NCBI GenBank assembly: GCA_033807775.1
Contig: CM066327.1
Location: 97,661,457 to 97,725,456, forward strand
DNA length: 64,000 nt
Direction: 5' to 3'
From: Saussurea involucrata
Lineage: Eukaryota > Streptophyta > Magnoliopsida > Asterales > Asteraceae
Both the position numbers and the translations under genes were made by a program. The notes beneath the pieces were generated by a model that searched no databases, was not told where the DNA came from, and saw only the letters and a program-made list of their open reading frames with translations. Below are positions 1 through 10,282 of the stretch, piece by piece. Within the stretch, counting starts at the first letter, position 1. Each line of letters starts with the position of its first letter.

Positions 1-394
1 AAGTTCAAAAACAGAGGATATAAGTTGTCTATCAATACCAATGGAGATGACCCTTTATGTGTCTGAAGATGAAATGTATCCTATGATTGCATGAATATCG
101 TCCTCATCATGACTGCTTTACCAGTATTGGTTCACATATCGAGTGGGTAGTTCAGTGCTGTGAAGGGTTAGGGATTTTGAGATAAAATGGTTTTGTAGAA
201 GAATAATTAGGGGTCTGTATTCAGTGGCAAAAGCATCAGGGGTGAGCACAAAATAGTGGTTATGGGTGATAAACGATTGGTGGTGTGCTGAGGGTTGATA
301 ATGAGTAGAGTTGTCGGAGTTGGAATGCTCCTCATTCTCAATTCTTGGTGGAATGGGGTTGATGGAGTTTTTTGATTATGATGGTGATTTCCAT
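1..394 (-). pseudogene. Env-like ORF of element H, N-terminal remnant, cut by window edge
   Basis: On the minus strand an ATG at 394 opens a short frame. After a frame change, coding-like sequence follows that resembles the N-terminal module of the env-like ORFs of A (42575) and D (57153). The shared pattern is a hydrophobic F-x-L-x-P-D segment followed by R-Y-V-N-Q-Y-W, matching Y-V-Q-Q-W-W in A and Y-I-L-Q-W in D. At least two in-frame stops lie between about 60 and 120. The function of this protein class is unknown; in Sireviruses the ORF after pol is called env-like by position. The rest lies left of the window. Confidence 0.5.
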
Positions 395-1386
395 TGAAGA
401 AGAAGAGTAAAAGATCTGAGAAATCTTGCAAGTCTTGAGTTGAGAGAAAATGGAGAAAGTGAAAGGAAGAAGATCAAAATTTTGAATATTAAGCGGGATA
501 AGGGAAAAAATTAAGAGATTAGAAGGAAATTGGGAATTCGTAATCAAGTGTAATCCGTTACCCAAACGACGGTTGAAAGAACAGCCACACAGAAGAAGAC
601 ACGTGGTTATGGGAGGTTCAGAAGATGGGACGTGAACGAGCATCACCACCCACGCGCGTGAGAAAGACTGTAGCAACATGGCTGTCCATTAAAAAATCAC
701 CCCACCCGAGAAAAAGATTACTCACAAACACACAAGTGTTGAGTATTGAAGAAGCTTTGTGCAAACATATCTTCTAAGGTCTAGGGTCGGTACCTCTGAA
801 CACATGATTCACCTTTATATACCTAAACATTTGAAAATCAATGAAATGGTTGAGAATAGGTACGCTTAGGGGATTATTTATAATCCAGAAGCTCTGTAAC
901 GTACGTGTAGAATCTCTTAAACCATAAATAGATCATAAGGAGTACATAAACGTAAATATTTTGACTAATCAAAGTTTATCTCGATGAAAATAAAGTTTGA
1001 AGTTTTGGTTAAGAAAGACATACCTTTGGAATAATGCAATAGATGACTAGATGTATGAACAGATCCAACACATTTAAACAATGTGTTAAGGCTCTGAGTA
1101 GACATACATAAGCTTCATGCAATGAGTTCTCCTCCCCCTTGACATAGGGCTCTCTTTGCTCCCCCTTGAACTATACTTGAATAAAAAAATGATAAGATTT
1201 GCGCAAAACATAGAATAAGCAATATAGAGGTTCTGAGCCACGGTACAGAGGCTATGTACATAGACACATAAGTTCTATATGACAACTAAAAAGAAAAGAC
1301 AGAATATGCTAATGTTAAAGAAAAAAAATATTTACAGATCAAGAGGCTCTGTACCAAGGTCCAGAGGCTCTAATCAATGAACATGC
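395..1386 (-). other. Element H spacer between pol and env-like ORF
   Basis: Noncoding on the minus strand. It holds two polypurine-tract-like runs (plus strand CTCCCCCTT at about 1132-1140 and CTCCCCCTTG at 1159-1168), several copies of the word CAGAGGCTCTG or its halves, and a CACGTG G-box at 600-605, about 200 bp upstream of the env-like ATG. The same layout is seen in A and D. No gene is visible. Confidence 0.5.
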
Positions 1387-1738
1387 TTATGCAGACATGT
1401 TGAGCTTACCCAGTTTACTGATCAAGAAACTAATTTTCTTTTCATCAAGAGCCTTAGTAAACAGATCGGCAAGTTGGTATTTTGTAGGCACAAAATACAT
1501 CTCTATAGTTCCTTACTCTACATGATCCTTTAAGAAGTTGTACATGATGTCAATATGCTTTGTTTTAGAGTGTTGGACAGGGTTTGCAGAAATGGCTATG
1601 GCACTCTTTGAATCACAGAGGATTCGAATTTTATCAAACTCAAGACCATAGGACCTGAGCTGAGTTTTCATCCTGATGACTTGTGAGCAGCAACTAGCAG
1701 CAGCAATGTATTATGCTTTTGCTGTAGAGGTGGACAGA
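1387..1738 (-). pseudogene. RNase H C-terminal part of element H pol
   Basis: Minus-strand translation gives the copia RNase H tail in order: S-T-S-T-A, a C-C-S-Q motif, I-x-C-D-S-K-S-A-I-A-I, Q-H-S-K-T-K-H-I-D and Y-Q-L-A-D-L-F-T-K. It ends in a TAA at 1387-1389. Two nonsense codons are visible: one shortly after S-T-S-T-A, where the family has E-A-E-Y, and one in the D-H-V-E segment. The upstream part of the domain lies 49 kb away at 51039 because element A was inserted here. Not functional. Confidence 0.85.
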
Positions 1739-2456
1739 TGTAGGTTCCCATATTCACTTTGTCTCATTCAAACAGATACATCAGGAGTAGCAGAAGCATA
1801 AACATATTGTTTGATTATGAGTGATTGTGTGGTAAGAATAATGAGAGAATAACAATATTTAAATAGTAAACAATAATATAAGATTGAATGGAAAACTGCT
1901 CGTATATTGATATAAAGAACACCAACAACACTTTCTTGTGTATGTCTTCTGAATTCTCTCAGGCTACAAGAACGTACACAAGTAGTGGAATGGAATGTGC
2001 AGTGTTTGTGCTCTCACAATTTTAGCAATGATTTTTACAAATTCTTACAATTGTGTGCTCCACTAACGTTCTATTTATAGCCAAATAAAGAATAGACAGT
2101 GTACTATCAAACCTTGGGGGACACATGTAAAGTGTGTCTTTATCCTTTAAGGCTGACGTGGAAAGTGAAAACACTAATCTAACACTTAGAGAATTTCTAT
2201 GAGGCTTCAGCTTCACAGAGTTCTTTGTTCACCAGAGATCATTTACCAGAGCTCTGAAGGTCTTCTGTTGGTCTTGGTCTCTGATGTTAGGTCAGAGGTC
2301 TTCTTCCAGAGCTCTGATGATCTCTGGTCTTCTATTGTTCTTCTCCTAAGTCTTCTGCTCAATCTCTGAAGTCTTAATCTTTGACATCTAGTCTCTGACG
2401 TACTTCTGACTTGTGATATTTTTAATACTTTTACATTAGAGTACTTGGGGCTAACA
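1739..2456 (-). repeat. 3' LTR of element A
   Basis: 718 bp, starting TGTTAGCCCC and ending ACCTACA in element orientation. It shares its outer parts with 50749-51038. A TATAAATA box lies on the minus strand at 2072-2079. The LTR is rich in the word CAGAGCTCTG and its halves (for example near 2245 and 2320). Confidence 0.88.
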
Positions 2457-2470
2457 ATCTCCCCCTATGT
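2457..2470 (-). promoter_or_regulatory. Polypurine tract of element A
   Basis: On the minus strand, AGGGGGAGAT directly precedes the 3' LTR start, the expected plus-strand priming site. Confidence 0.75.
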
Positions 2471-2595
2471 ATTGAAAATTTAAACTATGCTATCTTACAG
2501 AGATAAGCAAATAGAGATAGAGGATAAAGTCATCATTTGTAAAACTTTTACTTCTTTTTAAAGATAAGTACAATGCATTACAAAAATACAGCAAA

Positions 2596-3351
2596 CTAAT
2601 CATAGAAGTTTCCTCTGCGGATCCTATCAAATCTCATGATAAGGTTCCCGTATTCTATAGTGAGGTCAATGTTTATAACAAAACTTCTGATGATGTCTTC
2701 GGGGCATTTAGAGCTTCCTCTCCTATCTTGCACGATCTTCCATAGGTATCTCAGAGAATCTGTTGAATACTTTGCTGCCTCAGCAGAACGAATAGCTTTC
2801 TTCACACCCTTCTGTCGACAGATAAATGCATCAGGATTAGCAGCCAGAGATCCTGAGGGATAGTGTTCAAAGCCCTCAAGACTTTTGTTTGGGGGGCCAA
2901 TGCTCAATTTCCGAAGCTGGAAGTTGATGCCAAGATGAAAGTCTATTTGGGTTCTAAGATTTATGTTCTCTTCCATGGCCAGTTCAATTTCATATATGGC
3001 AGACTTCTGTTTATCTGTGAAGTTAACACAGTAGGCGTGCAGACGAGTTAAATCATAGGGATTGATGAGAACTAAGTCGTTGTCGTTGAACACGTAGAGT
3101 TTGTCATCTGTCCTTTCAACTACGTAGTCGTAATAGAGTACTCTGTCGAATGCAAACGTTCTGTGGATAATCTTTTTTATCTCATTAATTTGCAGTGGAG
3201 AGTACGCTTGCCCACTCAGATTGGTTTTGGTTTCAATGAATCTTCGTCTCTCATCTGATAAGTTCTTTATTCTCTTGGGGTTGAAAAAAGGATTGAGAGG
3301 ATTTGAGTCTTGGGAAATTAAGTCTCTGTCTGCATAGAGATGAAACTATAC
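2596..3351 (-). pseudogene. Env-like ORF of element A, C-terminal part
   Basis: Minus-strand reading frame ending in TAG at 2596-2598. Visible segments are a Y-V-F-N-D-N-D motif, L-x-R-L-H-A-Y-C, and near the end A-A-K-Y-S-T-D-S-L-R. The env-like C-terminus of D (60804-61517) has the matching pattern: Y-F-T-D-A-D, Y-R-L-H-S-L-L-C and T-A-K-Y-S-S-G-T-L-R. A TAG lies where this piece meets the piece at 15084; otherwise the frame is kept across element C1. Function unknown. No transmembrane segment is evident here. Confidence 0.7.
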
Positions 3352-4252
3352 TTAGTGAAAATTGTAAGTAAATGATATGTATCAGAGTTTCACTATCGAT
3401 AAGTACTAAGACTGTTTCAGTACCGCTGATAGTAACTCTCGCTCTTTAAAGTTAAATAGACAGCTAACTCTGTTCATCGAGTAGCTCTTAGCCTGTTCAG
3501 TCTATGAGATGATCGCTGATAAGTTAGGTGTTTACTTATTATCCCAGAAGACAAGTTTCACGTCAACATATGTTCTACACTGAAGTCGAAGATCAAGCTC
3601 AAGAACCAGCGACAGGTCTACTAATGAACTGATGCGGATATCAGCGAAGCCAAGATTTGTCCACTCAACGTGAAGTACTAGGTAGAAGACTTCAGCAATC
3701 GCTGAACTTTATCATTCCCTGATAAAGAACTGTTTCAACGAAAGGTGATCATGAAGTCTCCTTACAAAGTACTATTGTCTTACCTCCCTTGCACGTCTCC
3801 GTACGAACTGTCAAAATAGACATCCTTTATGTCTATGATCGTAGAACAACTCTGATTCTACACTGTGCACCATGCGGCTACTAAGGTTGTCTACAAAGGT
3901 CAATGACATGCAACCACTCAGCTACTGCCACGTGTAAAGCAATACTGCCATGCATTAAATGTATGCAGTATATAAGAAGAACCCTACTTCAGAAATGAAG
4001 TGTGCTCAGACCATCTTCTTCTTTCTATCTGTGTGTTAGGTTATTATTCGTAATTTCCTTATCTCCTTCTAGTGCAAGAAGTGTTCTTAACTTGTTTAGA
4101 TTAGGTTAATCCTTAATCTTGTTCCGCAACAAGTTGTAAATTGTCTTGATTTATCAATAAACAATTTAGAAAAGTAAAAATCGTGTGTTTGTATTCAACC
4201 CCCCCCCCCCCCCCCCCCTTCTACAAACTTGTATAACCCTTCGAGAACAACA
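3352..4252 (+). repeat. 5' LTR of C1, missing its first ~45 bp
   Basis: Matches 14137-15083 from the TTAGTGAAAATTG segment to the AACA end but lacks the TGTTGATCC start. It contains a G-box CACGTG (3929-3934), TATATAA (3969-3975), AATAAA (4156-4161) and a run of 20 C (4199-4218). Many TCAGCG/CGCTGA words are present. Confidence 0.88.
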
Positions 4253-4254
4253 AG

Positions 4255-4266
4255 TGGTATCAGAGC
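4255..4266 (+). other. Primer-binding site of C1
   Basis: TGGTATCAGAGC two bases after the LTR end, complementary to the 3' end of plant initiator-Met tRNA. Confidence 0.85.
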
Positions 4267-4335
4267 AGATTTGTTTAATCTCATAAAAAAGATCTGATCT
4301 ATACTAAGATTTCTCTTCCTTGCTATTTCTAAAAA

Positions 4336-6724
4336 TTGGCACCAACACAAACACTAATTATATTGACAATGGTTCTCTTGCAAAACCCCCTAGATTCTCC
4401 AGAGATAATTTTAATCTATGGAAAAATAGGATGATTCTCTTCTTAGAAGGTGTAGACCCTACTATGCCTTACTATCTTGAAAACGGCCCATATATTCCTA
4501 TAATAATTTATCCTGCAGTTCCAGCCGCTGAGAATAGACCTGCTATTCCAGAAAGGTTGATTCCCAAGGAAATTCATATGTGGACTGATGAAGATAAGAA
4601 GAAAGTGGCTATCGACACCAAAGCCAGATCCATACTATCCATGGCACTTCCTGACGAAGTCTACCATTCCGTCATGAAACTGAAAACCTCAAAAGCTATG
4701 TGTGACACAATTTGTGTTCAGTATGAAGGTACTTCTGAAGTCCAGGACTCTCGAAAGATCAACCTGGAAAGACAGTACGAAAGCTTCATTTGTGGTAAGA
4801 ATGAATCTCTCTCTGAAGTACACCAACGTTTTAACTGATTAATAATAGATTTGAAAACCGTTGGTAAGGAATATTCTAGCTTTGAAGTACTGACAAAGTT
4901 CTTAGAATGTTTACCTGAAAGCTGGGACAGTTATTCAAATAGTCTCAAGCTGTCAAAAGATCTAAGATCTATGACTCTTTCTACCTTATATGGCACGATG
5001 TTGAATCATGAGCAATCGAGTCATCTTAAGAAAAATCTTGTAAAAGATTCCAAAAGCACCCCTGTTGCTTTACTCTCAGAGTTACCTTCCACTCAGTGAT
5101 CTACGATCACTGTCTCTGAGTTGGAAACTAACTCTGAACGTTTATCAGACTCTGACGCTTCAGATGATGATGAAACTCTGGCATTCCTGGCTAATAAGTT
5201 CAGGAGATTTGCTAGAAAGAGTAATTTCAAGAAGAACAAACCTCTTGCTATTACTGACAAACCAAGATCATCAACCCTGTTGATAAGGCTACTGCTACTT
5301 GCTATAACTGTGAAAAGATAGGACATTTTGCTAGCGAGTGCAGGTCAAAGAAAGTCTCTAGACCCTCAGTTTTTCCCAAGAAAAACTTTACTCACAGGAC
5401 TAGAGATGAAAAATACAAAAAGCTGAAGGAAAGGTATTCAAAGCTGTAAACCTTTAAGAAGAAAGGCAAAGGCCTTATGGCTGACTATGATTGGGCTGCC
5501 TCTGACGAAGAAGAATCGTCTGACTCTGAAGATGATGATGAAGCCAATCTATGTCTCATGGCCAAACTTGAAGATGAGGAAGAAAATTCTGACATTCCCT
5601 CTACTTCAACCTCTGCTACTAAGGTATCATCTTCCTTCTTTACCAATATTTTAAATATTGATGAAGCTGATAGTCTTCAAAAGATAGATCTCCTGAGTAG
5701 AAGTTTATATGAAGCCATGAATGGCTAAACTGTTGTTGAAAATCAAAACCTTGATCTCGTTGAACAGCTTAAAAACGGTCACCTTCAAATAGAAAATCTT
5801 TCTAAAATTGAAGAAGATTTTAAAGATCAAGTTCACCTAAATCAGCTAGTCAAAATCGAGCGCGAAGAAGCTATCGCTGCATTAAAAGCTGATAAAGCTA
5901 CTGTTGATGGATGGTATAATTCCTCAACAAAGATCACTGTGATTCCTCTGAGTGATAAGCGTGGTCTTGGTTACAAAGCTGACACTCTAGAACCAACCAC
6001 TGACCGTTCCATGCTTAAATTTGGAATGTTCGTATCCTCTATCCCTGACACTTTCTCGTCTCAGTGTTCCTCTTCTAAACCGCCTATCCCTGAGGAAATC
6101 TCTACCTTAACTTCTAAAGGTAAAGAAAAAGTTGTTTATCCAAAACCTACCTCAGTCATTAAAAACAAAGGTAAAGTATTTGTTTTTAATCAAAATCCTC
6201 AGAAGGGTACCTTTGTACCAAAGTTGAATGCTTCTAAAGCTTTGGTGATTTATCCCTCTGGTTCAAAGAATAAGATCCCTGGATTTATTCAGCGTGGATC
6301 TATTCAGCGATCCACTCCTAGAATCAAAGTGGATATTATTGGTAAGACATCCGAAGAACTGAATGTTCCTCCTATTTCAAATACCAAAAGTTTACTTGGT
6401 ACTGGTCCGTCTAATTCAAAATCAAAAGCTCAGCATGCAAATGGTCCTAGAACTACTTTTAGTTGTAGGAAATGTTATCATTGTAGACTTACCAAACATA
6501 TTGCTAGTAAGTGCCCCACATCCACCCAAGCTGAAAAGATAGCTAAGGTAAAGATCATTGCCCCCAAGGCAAAGAAGACCACTGAGGTTAAGAAATTAAC
6601 CAAAGTGAAGACTGACAAAGTTGAATCTTCAAATGCTGCGAAGACTGCTGAACCTTCCACCTCCTCTTCTACCCCCACTGACAAGTGTGTACACATGGTT
6701 AAGTGGGTACCGAAGACAAACTAA
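4336..6724 (+). pseudogene. gag of C1 (broken)
   Basis: Encodes the nucleocapsid precursor of a copia element. The N-terminal gag domain (about 4336-5090) has F-S-R-D-N-F-N-L-W-K-N-R-M and T-M-C-V/C-D-T-I-type segments. A first CCHC knuckle C-Y-N-C-x4-H-x4-C is at 5300-5341, an acidic linker at about 5480-5700, and a second knuckle C-Y-H-C-x4-H-x4-C at about 6473-6515. The end is W-V-P-K-T-N then TAA (6722-6724). The start codon seen in C2 is TTG here (4336-4338). In-frame stops occur near 4836, 5097, 5446 and 5726, and there are frame changes around the first knuckle. The terminal TAA is shared with C2 and A, so it may be original rather than damage. Confidence 0.88.
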
Positions 6725-9700
6725 TCTTCCTTTGTAATGCAGGTTAAGAAGGATATCTGGTATCTCGATAGCGGAAGCTCTAGACACATGACTGGTAAGA
6801 AGAACCTGCTTACTGAGCACAAAGAAGAGAAGGGTCCCTCTGTAACTTTCGGTGGAAATGGAAAAGGACATACCCGAGGGTTTGGTGTACTCTCTAATGG
6901 TACAACAACCTTCAGAAGAGTCGCATATGTTGAAGGGCTGAAGCATAATCTTCTAAGCATCAGTCAGCTTTGCGACATGGATAACAAAGTAATCTTTACT
7001 AAGGAATCCTGCTTTGTCACTGACAAAAAGGAGAAGATAGCTCTTAGCGGTTATCGTTTGGAAAATGTTTATGTAATAAACATGGACTCAACAACCACTG
7101 AGAACTCCTGTTTCTTCTCAAAAGCCTCATCTGATGTCAACTGGTTATGGCATAAGAGGCTCTCTCATCTAAACTTCAAGACACTGAACACTCTTTCTTC
7201 TAAAGAGTTAGTCACTTGTCTACCTCAACACTCATACGCCAAAGAGTCCTTATGTTCATCGTGTGAGAAAGGCAAGCAGACCAAAGCAAGCTTTAAGTCT
7301 AAGCAAGTTTCCTCAGTGTCATATCCTCTACAACTTCTCCATATGGATTTGTTTGGCCCTGTTAACAAACAATCCATCGCTGGAATGAAATATACGTTGG
7401 TCATAGTTGATGAATTCTCTCGCTATACATGGGTAATGTTTCTCCGTTCTAAGAGTGACACACCTGAAGAACTCATCACCTTTGTCAGGAAAATGGAAGT
7501 CCTGAACTACTTGACCGTTTGCTCAATAAGGAGTGATCATGGGACTGAATTCAAAAAACAGTTCTCTTGATTCCTTCTTTGAGAGTAAGGGTATTTCTCA
7601 CAACTTTTCTTCAGTGAGAACACCGCAACAAAATGGAGTCGCTGAAAGAAGAAATAGAACTATTATTGAAGCTGCACGTTCAATGCAAAGCGATTCTCAC
7701 CTGCCTACTCAGTTTTATGCAAAACAGGTCGCTGACAGTCAAAAGATTTAATAAAACAGCCTATGAACTTTTTCATGGGAGAAAGCCTTCAATTAGCTTT
7801 GTTCACATCTTTGGATGTCAGTGTTTCATACTGAACGACAGAGATGCCCTTGGAAAGTTTGATCCTAAGGCTGATGATGGAATTTTTCTTGGATACTCCT
7901 CAGTCTCCAAAGCCTTCAGAGTCTTCAATCGAAAAAGACAAACTGTTGAAGAAACTATTCAGGTTGATACTGAAGAACTGAATCAATGGATGTTTTCTCA
8001 TCTTGGTGATTCAGAAGATATTCCCACTCCTCATACTCATACCGTTGAAGATGATTGTCCTACTATCATCCCAAACATACAGAATAGTGAAGCTAAAACT
8101 TCATGGGTCTCAGTTGTTCCTCTAAACACTATACCTGCTTCTGAACCAAATGTCTCAGACATTCCATCTACTTCTCAGCAATCAGTGAATGTGATCACAT
8201 CTGCACCTACTCCTCTCTTGGCTGATATTCCAGAAGTTGCTGAAGCTTCATCTTCAGCTCCTCAAGTTCAATTTGAGTCAGCGATTCATGCTCCGGCTCA
8301 GCGATGGACTGTCAATCACCCAATTGATCAAACTCTTTGTGATCCAAACGCTGGTGTTCAGACTCGACGAAGTGCAGGTAATATTTGCTTATTTGTTAAT
8401 TTTATTTCTCTAATTGAACCAACGAAAATAGATGATGCCCTCAAAGATCCAAACTGGGTCAGCGCCATGCAAGAAGAGCTGACTGAATTCGAAAGAAACA
8501 AAGTTTGGAATCTTATTCGAAGACCAACTGACAAGACAGTGATAGGCACCAAATGGGTCTATCAAAACAAGTTAGACGAACATGGAACTGTAACCCGCAA
8601 CAAGGCTCGACTTGTTGCTCAGGGATACAGACAAGAAGAAGGTATAGACTACGATGAAACATTTGCTCCAGTAGCAAGACTATAATCTATTCGTGTATTC
8701 TTAGCCTACGCTGTACACAAAGACTTCAAAGTATATCAAATGGATGTTAAGTCAGCATTTCTCAATGGAAAGCTGAATGAAGAAGTCTATGTGGAACAAC
8801 CTCCAGGATTCTCAGATCATAAGCATCCAGGTTATGTTTATAAACTGGATAAGGAACTTTATGGCTTAAAGCAAGCTCCACGTGCATGGTATGACACTCT
8901 ATCCTCTTATCTCCTAATTGAAAATTTTGAGCGAGGTAAAATCGACAAAACTCTTTTTTTCAGAATAGTGAAAGGTCATATCATTCTTGTTCAGATATAT
9001 GTTGATAACACTATATTTGGTTCTACTAACCCTGACCTTTGTACTCGTTTCGCTGATAGAATGAAAGAAGAGTATGAAATGAGTATGATGGGTGAGCTAA
9101 CATATTTCCTTGGTCTTCAGATAAAACAGAATGAAAAAGGAACTTTCATTAATCAAGGAAAGTATGTTAAAGATATGCTGAAGAAATTCGATTTAACTCA
9201 GAGTTCAGCTATGAAAACCACTATGGCACCACCGCTGACACTAAACAAGGACTCAAATGGAATATCTGTTAATGTCACGCTGTACTGTGGGATGATCGGC
9301 TCTCTCTTGTATCTTATAGCTAGCCGACCCGATATTATATACGCAACCTGTTTGTGTGCACGATATCAAGCTGAACCTAAGGAATCTCATATGATCGTTG
9401 TAAAGCAAATCTTTCGTTACCTTAAGGGTACTATGAACCTAGGTCTTTGGTATCCCGAAGATTCAGGGTTTGATCTAATCGCCTATTCTGATAGTGATTT
9501 TGCAGGTTGCAAATTGGATTGGGAAAAAACCACAGGAGGCTGTCAGCTCCTGGGTGGAAAGCTGGTGAGTTGGACAAGTTAAAAGCAAAACTCAGTGTCC
9601 ACCTCAACTGCTGAAGCTGAGTATGTAGCCGCTGGAAGCTGTTGTTCTCAGGTCTTGTGGATGAGAAATCAACTACTAGACTATGACCTTCAGCTCTCGA

Positions 9701-9945
9701 AAATTCCAATCTATTGCGACAGCACAAGTGCCATCGCTATAGCCAACAATCCAGTACTACACTAAAAAACCAAACATATCGAAATCAGGTATCATTTTAT
9801 CAGAGATCATGTGATGAATGGTGATATAGAACTTCATTTTATTCCAACTGACTATCAGTTAGCTGATCTGTTCACCAAACCTCTTGATGAGACAAGATTC
9901 AACTTTCTCATCAGCGAGCTTGGAATGCTGAACTTTGAAGAATAA
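6725..9945 (+). pseudogene. pol of C1: protease, integrase, RT, RNase H (broken)
   Basis: Same frame as gag, beginning just after its TAA. The protease has W-Y-L-D-S-G-S-S-R-H-M-T-G (near 6760). Integrase follows with H-x-R-L-S-H-L-N, L-H-M-D-L-F-G, R-S-D-H-G-T-E-F and P-Q-Q-N-G-V-A-E-R, so the D,D,E set is readable. RT starts near 8420 (M-D-V-K-S-A-F-L-N-G), but its active site reads Y-V-D-N instead of Y-V-D-D (near 9000). RNase H ends with Y-Q-L-A-D-L-F-T-K. Breaks: an extra A in a run near 7555, a 29-bp deletion between TTTT repeats near 7710, and TAA codons near 8683, 9580 and 9763. A 42-bp in-frame segment of C2 is also missing near 7962. Confidence 0.9.
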
Positions 9946-10282
9946 AATCTTCAGTGTTCACATTTGATCAGCGATCGGATAAAACCAACTTATATAACCC
10001 ATTCTATCATCTTCTCTCTGAACAAAGTTGATTCGCTGATATCAAGGTTTGTTCTCTCTTTACTCACTGACATTCGCATGTAAATGCAAGATTTCAAAAC
10101 AAATCACATCGCTGAATATCTCTTCTTTAACAGCGATACTTTGAAATTTCTAAAACTAACACTGACATTTCTATTCAGTGCTTCAGGTTTTTCAAAATAG
10201 TCCCTGAGCTTTCAAAACCTCAGAGACATCCTAAAATATGAAAGGACGTTTGTGACATCATCACGATGGATAAACCCTGGCA
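9946..10282 (+). other. C1 spacer after pol, truncated by a deletion
   Basis: Noncoding. It aligns with the C2 region just after pol (27690 down to about 27357), then jumps at about 10282 to sequence inside the env-like ORF (about 26311 in C2). Roughly 1.05 kb present in C2, including the candidate internal promoter and the env-like start, is missing. The junction shares two or three bases. Several TCAGCG words are present. Confidence 0.7.

Noticed and set aside
4255..4266. Possible tRNA gene signal around TGGTATCAGAGC
   Set aside because: Only the 12-base complement of a tRNA 3' end is present, just after an LTR; it is a primer-binding site.
7545..7570. Programmed frameshift in integrase
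   Set aside because: The site is inside a catalytic domain, run lengths differ between copies, and the needed shift differs; slippage mutation is simpler.
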